This document shows positions 1 to 8,122 of a stretch of DNA of 64,000 nucleotides, one piece after another. Position 1 is the stretch's first letter. Every line of letters begins with the position of its first letter. Under the pieces are notes generated by a model that ran no database searches, was not told the DNA's origin, and saw nothing but the letters and a program-made list of their open reading frames with translations. The stretch is taken from the NCBI RefSeq assembly GCF_002933465.1, contig NZ_PSZE01000003.1:310001-374000 (forward strand), given 5' to 3'. Source of the DNA: Nocardia nova (GTDB lineage Bacteria > Actinomycetota > Actinomycetes > Mycobacteriales > Mycobacteriaceae). The translations under genes and the position numbers were made by a program.

Positions 1-718
1 GCGGTCCGGCATCGCGTCCTCCTCGCATTCGCTGTGGATCCGGGAGAGCGAGCGTGAATTGCTGCTGCCCCGGCGGATGATCGCGGTCCCCTCCGCCGTG
101 CTCGGTGCGCCCCCACGGCAACTCGAAGCGGTGCTGGCCCGTGAACTCGGGTATCGGTCCGAGGGTCGAGTAGCGTTGTGCCAGTGCGTATTCCGGTATT
201 TCAACCTGCCGCTGGTATGGCTGGAGCGGGTGTTGCTCGCGGGTCCGGCCGCGGCCGGAGCGTGGCTGACACGACGGATGGCGCCACCGGCGGCCCGGAT
301 TTTCGGGATCGGCTGGAGTGCGGTCAGCCGGGTGCTGGTCGCCTGCCCCGCGATCGCGGCTACCACTGTGATCGTGGGACTTCCGGCCGCGCTGCTGCTG
401 CGAATCGCTCCGGAGGTGGCGGCCTGCGCGCTCGTGCCGGTGGTGCGCCGCATCGACTACCGGGCCGACCGCGCCGCCGTCGACTTGGGATACGGCACGG
501 ACCTCGGTGTGGCGCTGCGGGAACGGCGGGTGGAGTCCGACGACGCGGCGGCGCTGTACGCACTCTCGGTGTCGGCGTACACGCCGCGGACCGCGGTGGA
601 CGAACGCGTTCGCCACATCCGCGATCGCATGGACGAGCGGGTGCGCATCGCTGGTTACTCGGGCCCGGTGCTTCGGGAAGGCAGTGCGGCACAAGGGTTT
701 CCTGGCACCGATCGGTGA
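1..718 (+). CDS. Partial M48-family peptidase-like membrane protein, zinc motif degenerate
   Basis: The reading frame is open from base 2 to the TGA at 716-718, so the N-terminus lies outside the window. The visible part has the M48/HtpX layout. LEAVLARELGY sits where an LEAVLAHELGH zinc helix is expected, followed by two hydrophobic segments, then RRIDYRADRAAVDLGYG, which matches the family's (E)xxADRAA helix. Both zinc-binding histidines (H to R, H to Y) and the third ligand Glu (to Asp) are replaced. This is therefore probably an inactive pseudoprotease rather than a working zinc protease. The family assignment is inferred from motif spacing; the lost ligands are directly visible. Confidence 0.6.
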   Translation, partial: RSGIASSSHSLWIRESERELLLPRRMIAVPSAVLGAPPRQLEAVLARELGYRSEGRVALCQCVFRYFNLPLVWLERVLLAGPAAAGAWLTRRMAPPAARIFGIGWSAVSRVLVACPAIAATTVIVGLPAALLLRIAPEVAACALVPVVRRIDYRADRAAVDLGYGTDLGVALRERRVESDDAAALYALSVSAYTPRTAVDERVRHIRDRMDERVRIAGYSGPVLREGSAAQGFPGTDR

Positions 719-795
719 GATGGCGGACCGGCCGGTGCGGGCATCGCCGGGGCAGCGGGTTCCTGGCCGTGGAGCGGATGCCGGGCTGAACCAGT

Positions 796-1332
796 TCAGC
801 AGTCCTCGAATGCGGCTTTGACGTACCCCGAGGACTGATACAGGTACTGGTAGGCCCACCGCGCGACACCGATGTGCGGATGCGCGTCGACGAGGAGAAT
901 CTCACCGCCCCAGCACTTGCCGAGCACATATCGGGCGCGGGAGATGTGTGGAGTGAAGGTCACCACGATCACCCGCCGCCAGTTCTCCCGGGCGGCGCGG
1001 GTGGCCAGTTCGCGTCCCTCGCCGCGCGTGGTGCGCGGCTCGGGATCGAAGCAGCTCACGCGGAAGCTGTAGCCGCCGTGACAGATTCGATTGATCAGCG
1101 GGGAGTGGTCGTAGGGATCGGAGAACACCACCTGCGGCGCGTAACCGTCGTGGGCCAGGCGCAACGCCAGCTCCTCACGGCCGTCGTGGGCGCCGCCGAG
1201 GACCACGATGGCATCGGCCGCGCGCGGGTCGTCGGTCCGCGGGCGCACGTACACCGGCCACAGCGCCGCCACCGCGACGGCGAGCACGAGCACCGCCCCC
1301 ACCGCGCCGCGCACCCACCACCGTTTTCGCAC
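796..1332 (-). CDS. YdcF/SanA-type DUF218 membrane-anchored protein
   Basis: 178 aa. It has one N-terminal membrane segment after a basic start (VRKRWW...), then an extracytoplasmic DUF218 domain: DAIVVLGG near the start, RTTRGEGRELA in the middle, and VIVVTFTPHISRARYV, all typical of the family. DUF218 proteins are proposed to act in envelope or SAM-linked processes, but their reaction is not established. The GTG at 1332 was chosen because it places the basic stretch just before the membrane helix. The ATG at 1434 would add an unlikely Arg/Gly-rich head. It is transcribed divergently from the UDP-glucose dehydrogenase gene. Confidence 0.75.
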   Translation of the reverse strand: MRKRWWVRGAVGAVLVLAVAVAALWPVYVRPRTDDPRAADAIVVLGGAHDGREELALRLAHDGYAPQVVFSDPYDHSPLINRICHGGYSFRVSCFDPEPRTTRGEGRELATRAARENWRRVIVVTFTPHISRARYVLGKCWGGEILLVDAHPHIGVARWAYQYLYQSSGYVKAAFEDC

Positions 1333-1456
1333 CCTGCGATGGTAGGTGGTCGGCGAATGCGCTGATCGGCGACGGTTTCTCCCTGTACACCCACTGTTGC
1401 CTGCGCCCTCGCCTCGTGGACGCGGACCGGCCATACCCGGCGCGTATCAATCGACT

Positions 1457-2779
1457 ATGCGTCTGACGGTATTCGGGACGGGATATCTGGGAGCCACCCA
1501 TGCCGCTTGCATGGCCGAGCTCGGTCACGAGGTGCTCGGGGTGGATATCGACCCCGGCAAGGTCGCCAAATTATCCGACGGCGTCGTGCCGTTCTACGAA
1601 CCCGGCCTGGAGGCGGTGCTGCGCCGCAATCTCGATGCCGGGCGACTGCGCTTCACCACCTCCTACGAGGAAGCGGCCGCGTACGCCGACGCCCATTTCC
1701 TCGGTGTCGGCACCCCGCAGAAGAAGGGCGAATACGGCGCGGATCTGAAATATGTACACGCCGTGGCCGATTCGCTGGCGCCGCTGTTGGAGCGGCCGTC
1801 GGTGCTGATCGGCAAGTCGACGGTGCCCGTCGGCACGGCCGCGGAACTGGGCCGCCGGATGCGGGCCCGCGCCCGCACCGACGTCGAGGTCGCCTGGAAT
1901 CCGGAATTCCTGCGGGAGGGGTTCGCGGTGCGTGACACCCTGCGGCCCGATCGGCTGGTTCTCGGTGTCGACGCCGAACGCGAGCGCGCCGAATGGGTGC
2001 GCGCGCAGGTGCGCGAGATCTACGCCGACCTGATCGCCGCGCAGGTGCCGTTCCTGCTCACCGACCTGGCCACCGCGGAACTGGTGAAGGTGTCCGCCAA
2101 CGCGTTCCTGGCCACGAAGATCTCGTTCATCAATGCCGTCTCCGAGGTCTGCGAGGCGACCGGGGCCGATGTCACGATGCTGGCCGACGCGCTGGGTCAC
2201 GACGCCCGCATCGGCCGGCGTTTCCTCAACGCCGGGCTCGGCTTCGGCGGCGGCTGCCTGCCCAAGGACATCCGCGCGTTCATGGCCCGCGCAGGGGAAC
2301 TCGGCGCCGACCACGCGGTCGCGTTCCTGCGTGAGGTCGACAACATCAATATGCGCCGGCGCACCAAGGTGGTCGATATGGCGGCCAAGGCGTGCGGCGG
2401 CTCGCTGCTGGGCGCCAATGTGGCGGTGCTGGGTGCGGCCTTCAAACCGGAATCCGACGATGTGCGTGATTCGCCAGCCCTGAACGTGGCCGGAATGATC
2501 CAGCTGCACGGCGCCGTCGTCACCGTCTACGACCCGAAAGCGCTGGAGAACTCGCGGCGGGTGTTTCCCACGCTGAACTACGCGACCTCGGTGACGGAGG
2601 CGTGTGATCGGGCGGATGTGGTGCTCATCCTCACGGAATGGGACGAGTTCACCGCACTCTCGCCGCGCGACCTCGAGCCGGTGGTGCGCGGGCGTTCCAT
2701 CATCGACGGACGCAACTGTCTCGAGCGCGCCGAGTGGACCGCCGCGGGATGGGTGTACGCGGGACTCGGCACGTCGTAG
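1457..2779 (+). CDS. ugd: UDP-glucose 6-dehydrogenase
   Basis: 440 aa, the usual size. It oxidises UDP-glucose twice with NAD+ to UDP-glucuronate, a precursor for cell-surface polysaccharides. The N-terminal Rossmann fold starts at residue 1 with MRLTVFGTGYLGATHAA. The central domain carries the catalytic-cysteine loop FGGGCLPKD around residue 260. The C-terminal UDP-binding domain includes GAAFKPESDDVRDSPA. The ATG at 1457 gives the family's normal N-terminus directly on the first beta strand. It corresponds to mycobacterial UdgA (Rv0322). Confidence 0.95.
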   Translation: MRLTVFGTGYLGATHAACMAELGHEVLGVDIDPGKVAKLSDGVVPFYEPGLEAVLRRNLDAGRLRFTTSYEEAAAYADAHFLGVGTPQKKGEYGADLKYVHAVADSLAPLLERPSVLIGKSTVPVGTAAELGRRMRARARTDVEVAWNPEFLREGFAVRDTLRPDRLVLGVDAERERAEWVRAQVREIYADLIAAQVPFLLTDLATAELVKVSANAFLATKISFINAVSEVCEATGADVTMLADALGHDARIGRRFLNAGLGFGGGCLPKDIRAFMARAGELGADHAVAFLREVDNINMRRRTKVVDMAAKACGGSLLGANVAVLGAAFKPESDDVRDSPALNVAGMIQLHGAVVTVYDPKALENSRRVFPTLNYATSVTEACDRADVVLILTEWDEFTALSPRDLEPVVRGRSIIDGRNCLERAEWTAAGWVYAGLGTS

Positions 2780-2928
2780 GGTGGCGGGAGCCAGGTAGAG
2801 TGGCGGCGCCCTGAGGCATGCGCATCGGGCCCGCACAGCGGCCCGGTTTCGCTCGCACGGCCCAGCGCAGGCCGTCGGGGCGGGGGCCGGGCATACCGGT
2901 CGTGAAGCGTGAACGAGATGGGCGGCAG

Positions 2929-4308
2929 ATGAGTTCGGTACTGGGAGTTTCGGTGGGGGCCGGCGCCATTCGCGTCGCGATCCCACATCCCGGTAATTCC
3001 GCCGAACGATTCGTCTCCACCGCCTTCGACGTACAGGCGATGCCCGTCGCCGAACAGCAGTCCATGGACGATGTGGCCGCCGAAACCGTCGGCGCCGTCT
3101 TCGGTTCCGCGCCGGAGATCGCCGCGACCGCACTGGCCTATCGCAACGAACAACATGCGCGCACGCTGCGGGGCGCCCTCGCGCGCCGTCAGCTCACCAA
3201 TTACGAACTCGTGCCCGAGGTCGCGGCGGCGCGGGAATTCCTGCGCGCCACCGGTGAACTGCAGGGTTATCGCACGGTCGCGCTCTACGATCTCGGCAGT
3301 TCCGGGCTCTCGGTCAGCGTGATCGACGTGGAATCCGGGAAGGTGAGCCACAGCGAGCGCACCAGCGACATCAGCGGCGACTATCTGGATTCGCTGATCC
3401 GCGAGCAGCAGATCGCGTCCGGCCGGATCGAACACCCGCCCACCGCACAGGGTTTGGCGGCCCTGGACGGCGTGTGCCGGCAGGCCAAGGAACAGCTGTC
3501 GAGCACCACGGCGGTCGCGGTCCCGTCCGAGCACGGCCTGGTGTTGCTGTCGCAGGAGAACTTCGAAGCGCTGATCATGCTCGCGGTCGAATCGTCGGCC
3601 CGTATGACCCGTGATGTGATGATGCGCTCCGAACAGGCGGTGCAGGCGGTCTTCGTGATCGGTGGGTGTGCCCGAATCCCCCTGATCGCGCGCATTCTGG
3701 AGCGGTGGATGGGCATGCCCGTGCTGGTGCCCGCCGATCCGGAGACCGTGATCGTGCGCGGCGCGGCGCTGCTCGCCCGCCCGGCGCAGGTGGCCGCACC
3801 CATCCCGCAGGCGACCGGGCCCGGATCCGCCGACGACACCGTGCAATTGGCGCCGGTGTGGTTGTCCGAGGATGCGCTGCGACGTGCCCGCAAACGGAAC
3901 AAGGCGCGCGGCAAGACCGAACTCGGCGGGAAGCTCGGTGCCGTCGGCGGTGGTCGCCGCCGGGAATTGAGCGTAGCCGGGGTGGCGGTCGGTGCGTTGG
4001 TCGTCGTCGCCGCGCTCGGGATCGGACTCGGCTGGGGTCAATCGGTCCTCCGCGGTGATTCCCAGAGCAACACCTCTGCCCCCAGTTCGGTACCCGCCGC
4101 TCCGCCGAAAGCGTCCGCGGACCCCTCGGTGGCGCCGACCACCGATGCCACCAACGCTTCCCTGGCCGCGCCGACTCCCCCCTGGCAGGCGCCGACCACC
4201 ACCTCGGCCCCGCCGCCGGGGCCCCCGACCATCGTCGTCCCCGGCCTGCCACCGATCGTGGTGCCCACCATTCCGCCGTTGCTGCCACCGTTCCCGCCGC
4301 GGCAGTAG
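2929..4308 (+). CDS. Hsp70-like ATPase-domain protein with transmembrane helix and Pro-rich tail
   Basis: 459 aa. The first 330 residues have the actin/Hsp70 nucleotide-binding fold: LGVSVGAGAIRVAI (phosphate 1), YDLGSSGLSVSVID (phosphate 2), and FVIGGCARIPLIARIL (adenosine motif). The peptide-binding domain of true DnaK is absent. After a basic linker comes one transmembrane helix (about 348-370), then a roughly 90-residue Pro/Thr/Ser-rich tail that should be outside the cell. It shares this architecture with the Hsp70-like proteins at 24354-25499 and 28056-29870. Function is unknown; an ATP-binding membrane sensor or scaffold is inferred. ATG 2929 was chosen over an upstream Arg-rich extension. 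Confidence 0.75.
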   Translation: MSSVLGVSVGAGAIRVAIPHPGNSAERFVSTAFDVQAMPVAEQQSMDDVAAETVGAVFGSAPEIAATALAYRNEQHARTLRGALARRQLTNYELVPEVAAAREFLRATGELQGYRTVALYDLGSSGLSVSVIDVESGKVSHSERTSDISGDYLDSLIREQQIASGRIEHPPTAQGLAALDGVCRQAKEQLSSTTAVAVPSEHGLVLLSQENFEALIMLAVESSARMTRDVMMRSEQAVQAVFVIGGCARIPLIARILERWMGMPVLVPADPETVIVRGAALLARPAQVAAPIPQATGPGSADDTVQLAPVWLSEDALRRARKRNKARGKTELGGKLGAVGGGRRRELSVAGVAVGALVVVAALGIGLGWGQSVLRGDSQSNTSAPSSVPAAPPKASADPSVAPTTDATNASLAAPTPPWQAPTTTSAPPPGPPTIVVPGLPPIVVPTIPPLLPPFPPRQ

Positions 4309-4409
4309 GCCGTCCGCCTGTCGCGTCGGTGGTGCGCCCACCGGTTTCGGGAGCCACGGACCGGATTAGCCTGATCATCACCGAACGGCAGGTCCGAGGA
4401 GTATGCGAG

Positions 4410-4646
4410 ATGCCCCCTGTTCAGGTCGCGGTCTGCGGGCCGCGGGACTGCACGGATGCCGAGGCCGCCATCGCGTGGGAGGTCGGCCGGCTGCTGGCTG
4501 GGGCCGGCGCAGTCGTGTTGTGCGGCGGCGGAACCGGAGTGATGGCGGCGGTCGCCGAGGGCGCGGCCGTCGAGGGGAGTCACCGGGCGGCGAATGCGGC
4601 CGAGGCGGTCGCATTCGCCGTGGCCGGCACTCGACCCGGCGGCTGA
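4410..4646 (+). pseudogene. Internally deleted LOG/TIGR00725-like protein
   Basis: 78 aa, against about 150-160 aa expected. It starts well, with GAGGA upstream and VAVCGPRDCTDAEAA followed by VVLCGGGTGVMAAVAEGA, the nucleotide-binding glycine loop of the LOG/TIGR00725 family. It then jumps to SHRAANAAEAVAFAV, which looks like the family's extreme C-terminus. The middle, which should hold the PGGxGT-type motif and substrate pocket, is missing. The frame is kept, so a shortened protein could be made, but it should not fold normally. The next two loci are also broken. Confidence 0.6.
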
Positions 4647-4659
4647 CGCCGGGCTCGCC

Positions 4660-4840
4660 TCAGGGCGCGATGCCGGTGAGCGAGAAGAACTCCTGACGGG
4701 AGCGGGCATCTTCGCGCAGCGTGCCCAGCAGCGTCGAGGTGACCGTGGTGGTGCCCGTGGCCCGCACGCCGCGCAGGGTCACACAGGGGGTCGGCCTCCA
4801 TGACCACGCCGACGCCCTGCGAACTCACGCCGGAAGCCAG
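4660..4840 (-). pseudogene. GTP cyclohydrolase I C-terminal remnant (frameshifted)
   Basis: Read on the minus strand, about 4784-4840 gives LASGVSSQGVGVVMEADPLC. After a shift of reading frame, 4660-4783 gives TLRGVRATGTTTVTSTLLG, then a tail ending LTGIAP and TGA. Together these match the C-terminal 50-55 residues of FolE, where (A/E)(D/E)HLCMTLRGVR is conserved. Here His is changed and bases are lost at LC/TLRG. No N-terminal part is present. It lies between two other damaged genes. Confidence 0.65.
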
Positions 4841-4852
4841 GAGGGGGCGCGA

Positions 4853-5598
4853 TCAGGCGAAGACCTCGTCCAGTGTGGTCGCGGTGAGGACACGTGCTGT
4901 CCAGGTGCGTACTTGTTCGGGGGTGCCCGTGTGAATGGTTTCGATGACGTGGGTGGGCAGTGGGCCGAATTTGAGCGTGAGCAGTTCGATCAGTGCTTCG
5001 CCGCGTCCGCGGGCTTCTTCTTCGGCGCGGAGCCGTTCGGCAGTGGTCACGATTGCCTCCTTGGCTGGCGGTCCGAGCTGATCGACCAACGGGAGAAGGT
5101 TAGCTTCGGAGGTGTCGCTGACGGTCATCACGTAGGCGATGACGGCCTGGAACTGTGCCTTCCCCTCGGGGCCGAACAGCAGTGCACGCAGGTCGTCGAT
5201 CAGCAGGGGCGGCCGGCGTGATTGCTGTGGACGACCAGCGGGATCACCGCGGGCAGTGTCCGTGCCTCGGGATGCTGGCTGCGGTGCTGATTCCAGATGC
5301 CGACAAGGTATTCCAGAATGCGCAAGGCCATGAAATGGTCGCTGCGGCTTTGGTGTTCGATCAGCATGCAGATGTAGGCGGTATGGCCGTCGAGGCGAGT
5401 GCGGTAGAGCAGGTCGCTGTAGCAGGAGCGCAGGTCCGCGGAGACGAAGCTGCCCGGCTGCAAACGTAATGTGTCCCAGTCGATCCGGTCGGTGATGGCC
5501 GCCGGGAGCGCCGCGCGAAGTTCGCACGCGGCATCGGCGGGACGGCTCAGTACGCGCCGGAAGTAGGCATCGTGCGGATTCGACGGGTTGGCGGGCAT
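4853..5598 (-). pseudogene. Rpn-family (PD-(D/E)XK) nuclease/transposase-like gene, broken
   Basis: The N-terminal part from ATG 5598 reads MPANPSNPHDAYFRRVLSRP and continues through DGHTAYICMLIEHQSRSD to LPAVIPLVVH, the Rpn core with its (I)EHQS nuclease motif. It then stops at about 5200. The C-terminal part continues in another frame from about 5215 to 4853, beginning LLIDDLRALLFGPEG, with the usual AEEEARGRGEALIELLTLKF linker and the terminal TLDEVFA. Compared with intact family members (about 300 aa), roughly 50-65 codons are missing at the join. It is non-functional unless the two halves are expressed separately. Confidence 0.7.
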
Positions 5599-5778
5599 GG
5601 ACGCGAAGCTACCTCGAGGCTGCGACACCTCGGAGTGCTTCGTATGTAGACCATGCGCCCAGTTGGAGCGAAGCGGAGAGCGGCGAAAAGCTCTGGGAGC
5701 GAACAGTTTTCAGATATGCAGCTGTCGGCGCCTCACGCCGCGAAGCCCGAACAGGGTCGCTGAATCCGACGACGATGC

Positions 5779-5994
5779 TTACTCCTGGTCGAACGCGCCG
5801 CCCTTCGCATTGGTGACGAAGGCGTTCCATTCGGTAGGGGTGAAGGTGAGCGCCGGGCCGGAGGGGTTCTTGCTGTCGCGGACGCCGACCATGCCGTGGT
5901 CGAGGAAGGCGACCTCGACGCATTCCTTGCCGCCCTGGCTGCGACTGCTCTTGAACCACTTCGCGCCAGATAGGTCAACGTTCACGTTGCTCAT
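5779..5994 (-). CDS. DUF397 domain protein
   Basis: 71 aa, a complete DUF397 protein: LSGAKWFKSSRS, CVEVAFLDHGMVGVRDSKNP, then FTPTEWNAFVTNAKGG. DUF397 proteins are small actinobacterial partners of DUF5753 XRE-type regulators, found in Streptomyces developmental loci. Their exact action is not settled. The start overlaps the 3' end of the regulator gene by 20 nt, so the two are probably translated together. A second pair lies at 46499-47575. Confidence 0.9.
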   Translation of the reverse strand: MSNVNVDLSGAKWFKSSRSQGGKECVEVAFLDHGMVGVRDSKNPSGPALTFTPTEWNAFVTNAKGGAFDQE

Positions 5995-6877
5995 GCTCCC
6001 TTGCCACCCACCTAAGCAGGTTCCTGCTCACCGTCTCGTCCAAGGCCGCAGCCCTGATGCTGTCGTACCGCCGATGGTAAAGCCGCACGTCGTCTTCCTT
6101 CTCAAGGTACATGTCGCCGACAGCGCCCTCGAGAAAGACCACGGGAGGCTCGACCTGTTCACCGGTCGGTGTCTCGCCGAACGTAAGAACTACGAACGGG
6201 GGCATCGATATCCCATCTGGGAAACCGGCGTCGTACCCGAGTATGCGTACGGAGACGTTGTCTCGTGTGCCGATGTCGGCAAGGTGGCGCAGCTGAGCAG
6301 CCATGGTCGAGTGACTGCCTGCGACGCGACGCAGGGCCGCCTCGCCGATCACGACGTCGAGGAGCACTGGTTGCGTCTTTCTGGTGACGACGGTCTGCCG
6401 TTGAGTCTTTATCTGGACTCGTTGTTCCCACTGTTCAGGTTTCTCATCAGGCCAGATCGACCGAACTAGAGAGCGGTTGTAGTCGGCCGTCTGAAGTAGG
6501 CCAGGAATCAAGTCGGGCTGGTAGGTGATGATTCGGCTGGCAGCGGTTTCGAGACCAACGTAGACATCGAAGTTGTTCGGGATCAAATCGCCGTACTGGT
6601 GCCACCAAGACTTCACATTCGCTTGCTGGGCCAGTCCTTTCAAAGCGACCGCCAGGTCTGGCGGTATTCCGTAGAGATCGCAAATAGCTTGGATGACAAT
6701 GGATTTGATTCGACCAACCTCGCCCTTCTCCAGGCGGTTCAGGCTTGTCGCACCCATTTCCAGCAGTTGAGCCGCGCGTACCTGGGTGTACCCGGCGCGT
6801 GTGCGCCACTCGACTAGATAACGGCCCAGCTGCCGCCGCGGAAGGGTTGATCCGGTAGCGCGCTGCGGGTCTGGCAT
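5975..6877 (-). CDS. XRE-family regulator with DUF5753 domain
   Basis: 300 aa. It has an N-terminal helix-turn-helix (about residues 15-70; LGRYLVEWRTRAGYTQVRAA, then SLNRLEKGEV). The DUF5753 domain follows, with the typical YQPDLIPGLLQT and PFVVLTFGE stretches. ATG 6877 is directly preceded by two 23-bp direct repeats that are good candidates for its own operator. Its partner DUF397 gene overlaps downstream, and a small-gene operon runs divergently from 7160. Target genes are unknown; autoregulation and control of the divergent operon are inferred from position. Confidence 0.88.
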   Translation of the reverse strand: MPDPQRATGSTLPRRQLGRYLVEWRTRAGYTQVRAAQLLEMGATSLNRLEKGEVGRIKSIVIQAICDLYGIPPDLAVALKGLAQQANVKSWWHQYGDLIPNNFDVYVGLETAASRIITYQPDLIPGLLQTADYNRSLVRSIWPDEKPEQWEQRVQIKTQRQTVVTRKTQPVLLDVVIGEAALRRVAGSHSTMAAQLRHLADIGTRDNVSVRILGYDAGFPDGISMPPFVVLTFGETPTGEQVEPPVVFLEGAVGDMYLEKEDDVRLYHRRYDSIRAAALDETVSRNLLRWVAREHEQRER

Positions 6878-6923
6878 GGAATCTCCGTTTCGGTGACGAT
6901 GGATTCTCCGCTTCGGTGAAATG
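6878..6923. repeat. Two 23-bp tandem direct repeats, candidate operator
   Basis: The unit GGAATCTCCGTTTCGGTGA at 6878 is repeated with three changes as GGATTCTCCGCTTCGGTGA at 6901, exactly 23 bp apart, or about two helical turns. A related CCCCGTTTCGGGG palindrome lies at 6977-6989. All are in the 280-bp divergent region between the regulator (start 6877) and the operon starting at 7160, immediately upstream of the regulator start. Confidence 0.6.
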
Positions 6924-7159
6924 CTCTCACCTGGTGTGGAGAGTCTGCAGGGCGTTCGGAGAACTTGATTCGGAGACCCCGTTTCGGGGTGCTCGCGTGA
7001 AGTTTCCGGTGTGTCATAGAGGGGTTCCACGCGGCCGGATCTCACCGGCGGGTCACCCAGTCAGCTGGAAGCGCCCGCCCGATGATGATCAATCATCGTG
7101 CCCGACAACATGTTCAGGTCGAAACGGTCGTACGTTTGCCTATTCGAATCGAGGGAGCG

Positions 7160-7651
7160 ATGAATAGTGTGCTCGGAGACGTTCCGGCGAGCGCGGAGGG
7201 CGCTCCGCAGACCTGGGCGATGATCTATCGGCGTGCGTTCGGGCTCGACGCCCAGGTGCACCCGGGTTCGGGGCGGTTGTTCGTGCGGGCGGGAAAGAAC
7301 CTGTCCGCCTTCACCATGCCCAGCGCGCTCGGGGTGCGTGTGCGAGGGCGCTTGGTCGACAGGACAGGGGCGGCCGGGCCGATCATCGCCCATCCGCGTT
7401 CGATGCGGTGGACCTTTCTCACTCTTCCCGCTGATGCCGATCCGACGGATCCGTTGGTGCATGCCGAGATGTTTCGGCACTACGTCGACATCGCCGGTGT
7501 GAATGCCGAGATCGCGCTTCCCTCTCCCGGATTCCTCCAGTCGGATGTGTACCGCTCGTGGACCGAGGCTCCCGTCGGCGACTATCGCCCACTGGCGGGT
7601 GAGGTACTCAGCGCTGTCCGGGAATGCGTTGCCGCGCAGGGGATGCGGTGA
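7160..7651 (+). CDS. Hypothetical protein, possible small prim-pol-like fold, regulator-linked family
   Basis: 163 aa. ATG 7160 follows GAGGGA. I cannot name it. It is clearly similar to the protein at 13964-14413: both have (M)xYRxxxGL near the start, then GPII/VLAxPRSxRWTFLxxP in the middle. The layout distantly recalls small stand-alone proteins of the primase-polymerase N-terminal type seen beside DUF397/XRE genes in Streptomyces, but no catalytic residues can be assigned. Both copies lie head-to-head with an XRE-type regulator. It is the first gene of a tightly coupled four-gene operon. Confidence 0.55.
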   Translation: MNSVLGDVPASAEGAPQTWAMIYRRAFGLDAQVHPGSGRLFVRAGKNLSAFTMPSALGVRVRGRLVDRTGAAGPIIAHPRSMRWTFLTLPADADPTDPLVHAEMFRHYVDIAGVNAEIALPSPGFLQSDVYRSWTEAPVGDYRPLAGEVLSAVRECVAAQGMR

Positions 7652-7652
7652 C

Positions 7653-7874
7653 ATGAACATGATGCTGATGATCGGGTTGTGCTTCGGCACCGTATGCCTG
7701 GTCAGGGCAGCGGTCGGTGCGAGGCTCCCGCACACGTGTCCACGCCGAATCCCGTTGCCGTCCAGGCCATCCGATACTCTTCCGCTGCCGATCGGTGTGC
7801 AGCACATCAGGGAGCGTCTGGACCTCGAAGAGCTCGGCTTGCGGTGGTGCCGGGATCGGTGTGGTGCCGGATGA
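7653..7874 (+). CDS. Small membrane-anchored hypothetical protein
   Basis: 73 aa. One N-terminal hydrophobic helix (MNMMLMIGLCFGTVCLVRAA) is followed by a Pro/Arg-rich stretch and a charged end with two cysteines (WCRDRCGAG). It begins 2 nt after the preceding stop, and its TGA overlaps the next ATG (ATGA), which suggests translational coupling. Not recognised. Confidence 0.5.
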   Translation: MNMMLMIGLCFGTVCLVRAAVGARLPHTCPRRIPLPSRPSDTLPLPIGVQHIRERLDLEELGLRWCRDRCGAG

Positions 7875-8122
7875 CGACACACATCACCGAGGTGCGTGGG
7901 CTACGTGCGATGTGGCGGCATGGCCGCGGTGGCATCGAAATTGTCGCCGTACGCGATACATCCAACGGTAGCGAGGACCCCTTTCCGCGGGGCACCGATC
8001 TCGCCGCCGCGCGGGAGCTGCGTCCGGATCTGGCGGACCTGTGGGATGTGGTTCGCCGCGAATTCTGGGATCACTACCTCACCGCTCGCGTGGTGCGCGA
8101 CGATCACGGGCGGAGCAGGTGA
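7871..8122 (+). CDS. Hypothetical protein
   Basis: 83 aa, soluble and charged, with EIVAVRDTSNGSEDPFPRGT in the middle and an acidic/basic end (DLWDVVRREFWDHYL). Its start overlaps the upstream stop (ATGA) and its own stop shares a base with the next start (TGATG). The coupling to both neighbours is the main support for it being real. Not recognised. Confidence 0.5.
   Translation: MTTHITEVRGLRAMWRHGRGGIEIVAVRDTSNGSEDPFPRGTDLAAARELRPDLADLWDVVRREFWDHYLTARVVRDDHGRSR

Noticed and set aside
1571..4341. Long minus-strand frames (520 and 587 residues) opposite ugd and the Hsp70-like gene
   Set aside because: They are rich in Arg/Gly/His without motifs and lie opposite well-supported genes.
5598..5778. 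Short frames between the Rpn pseudogene and DUF397
   Set aside because: No start signal, composition or coupling supports them; they overlap the regulator operon in the wrong frame.
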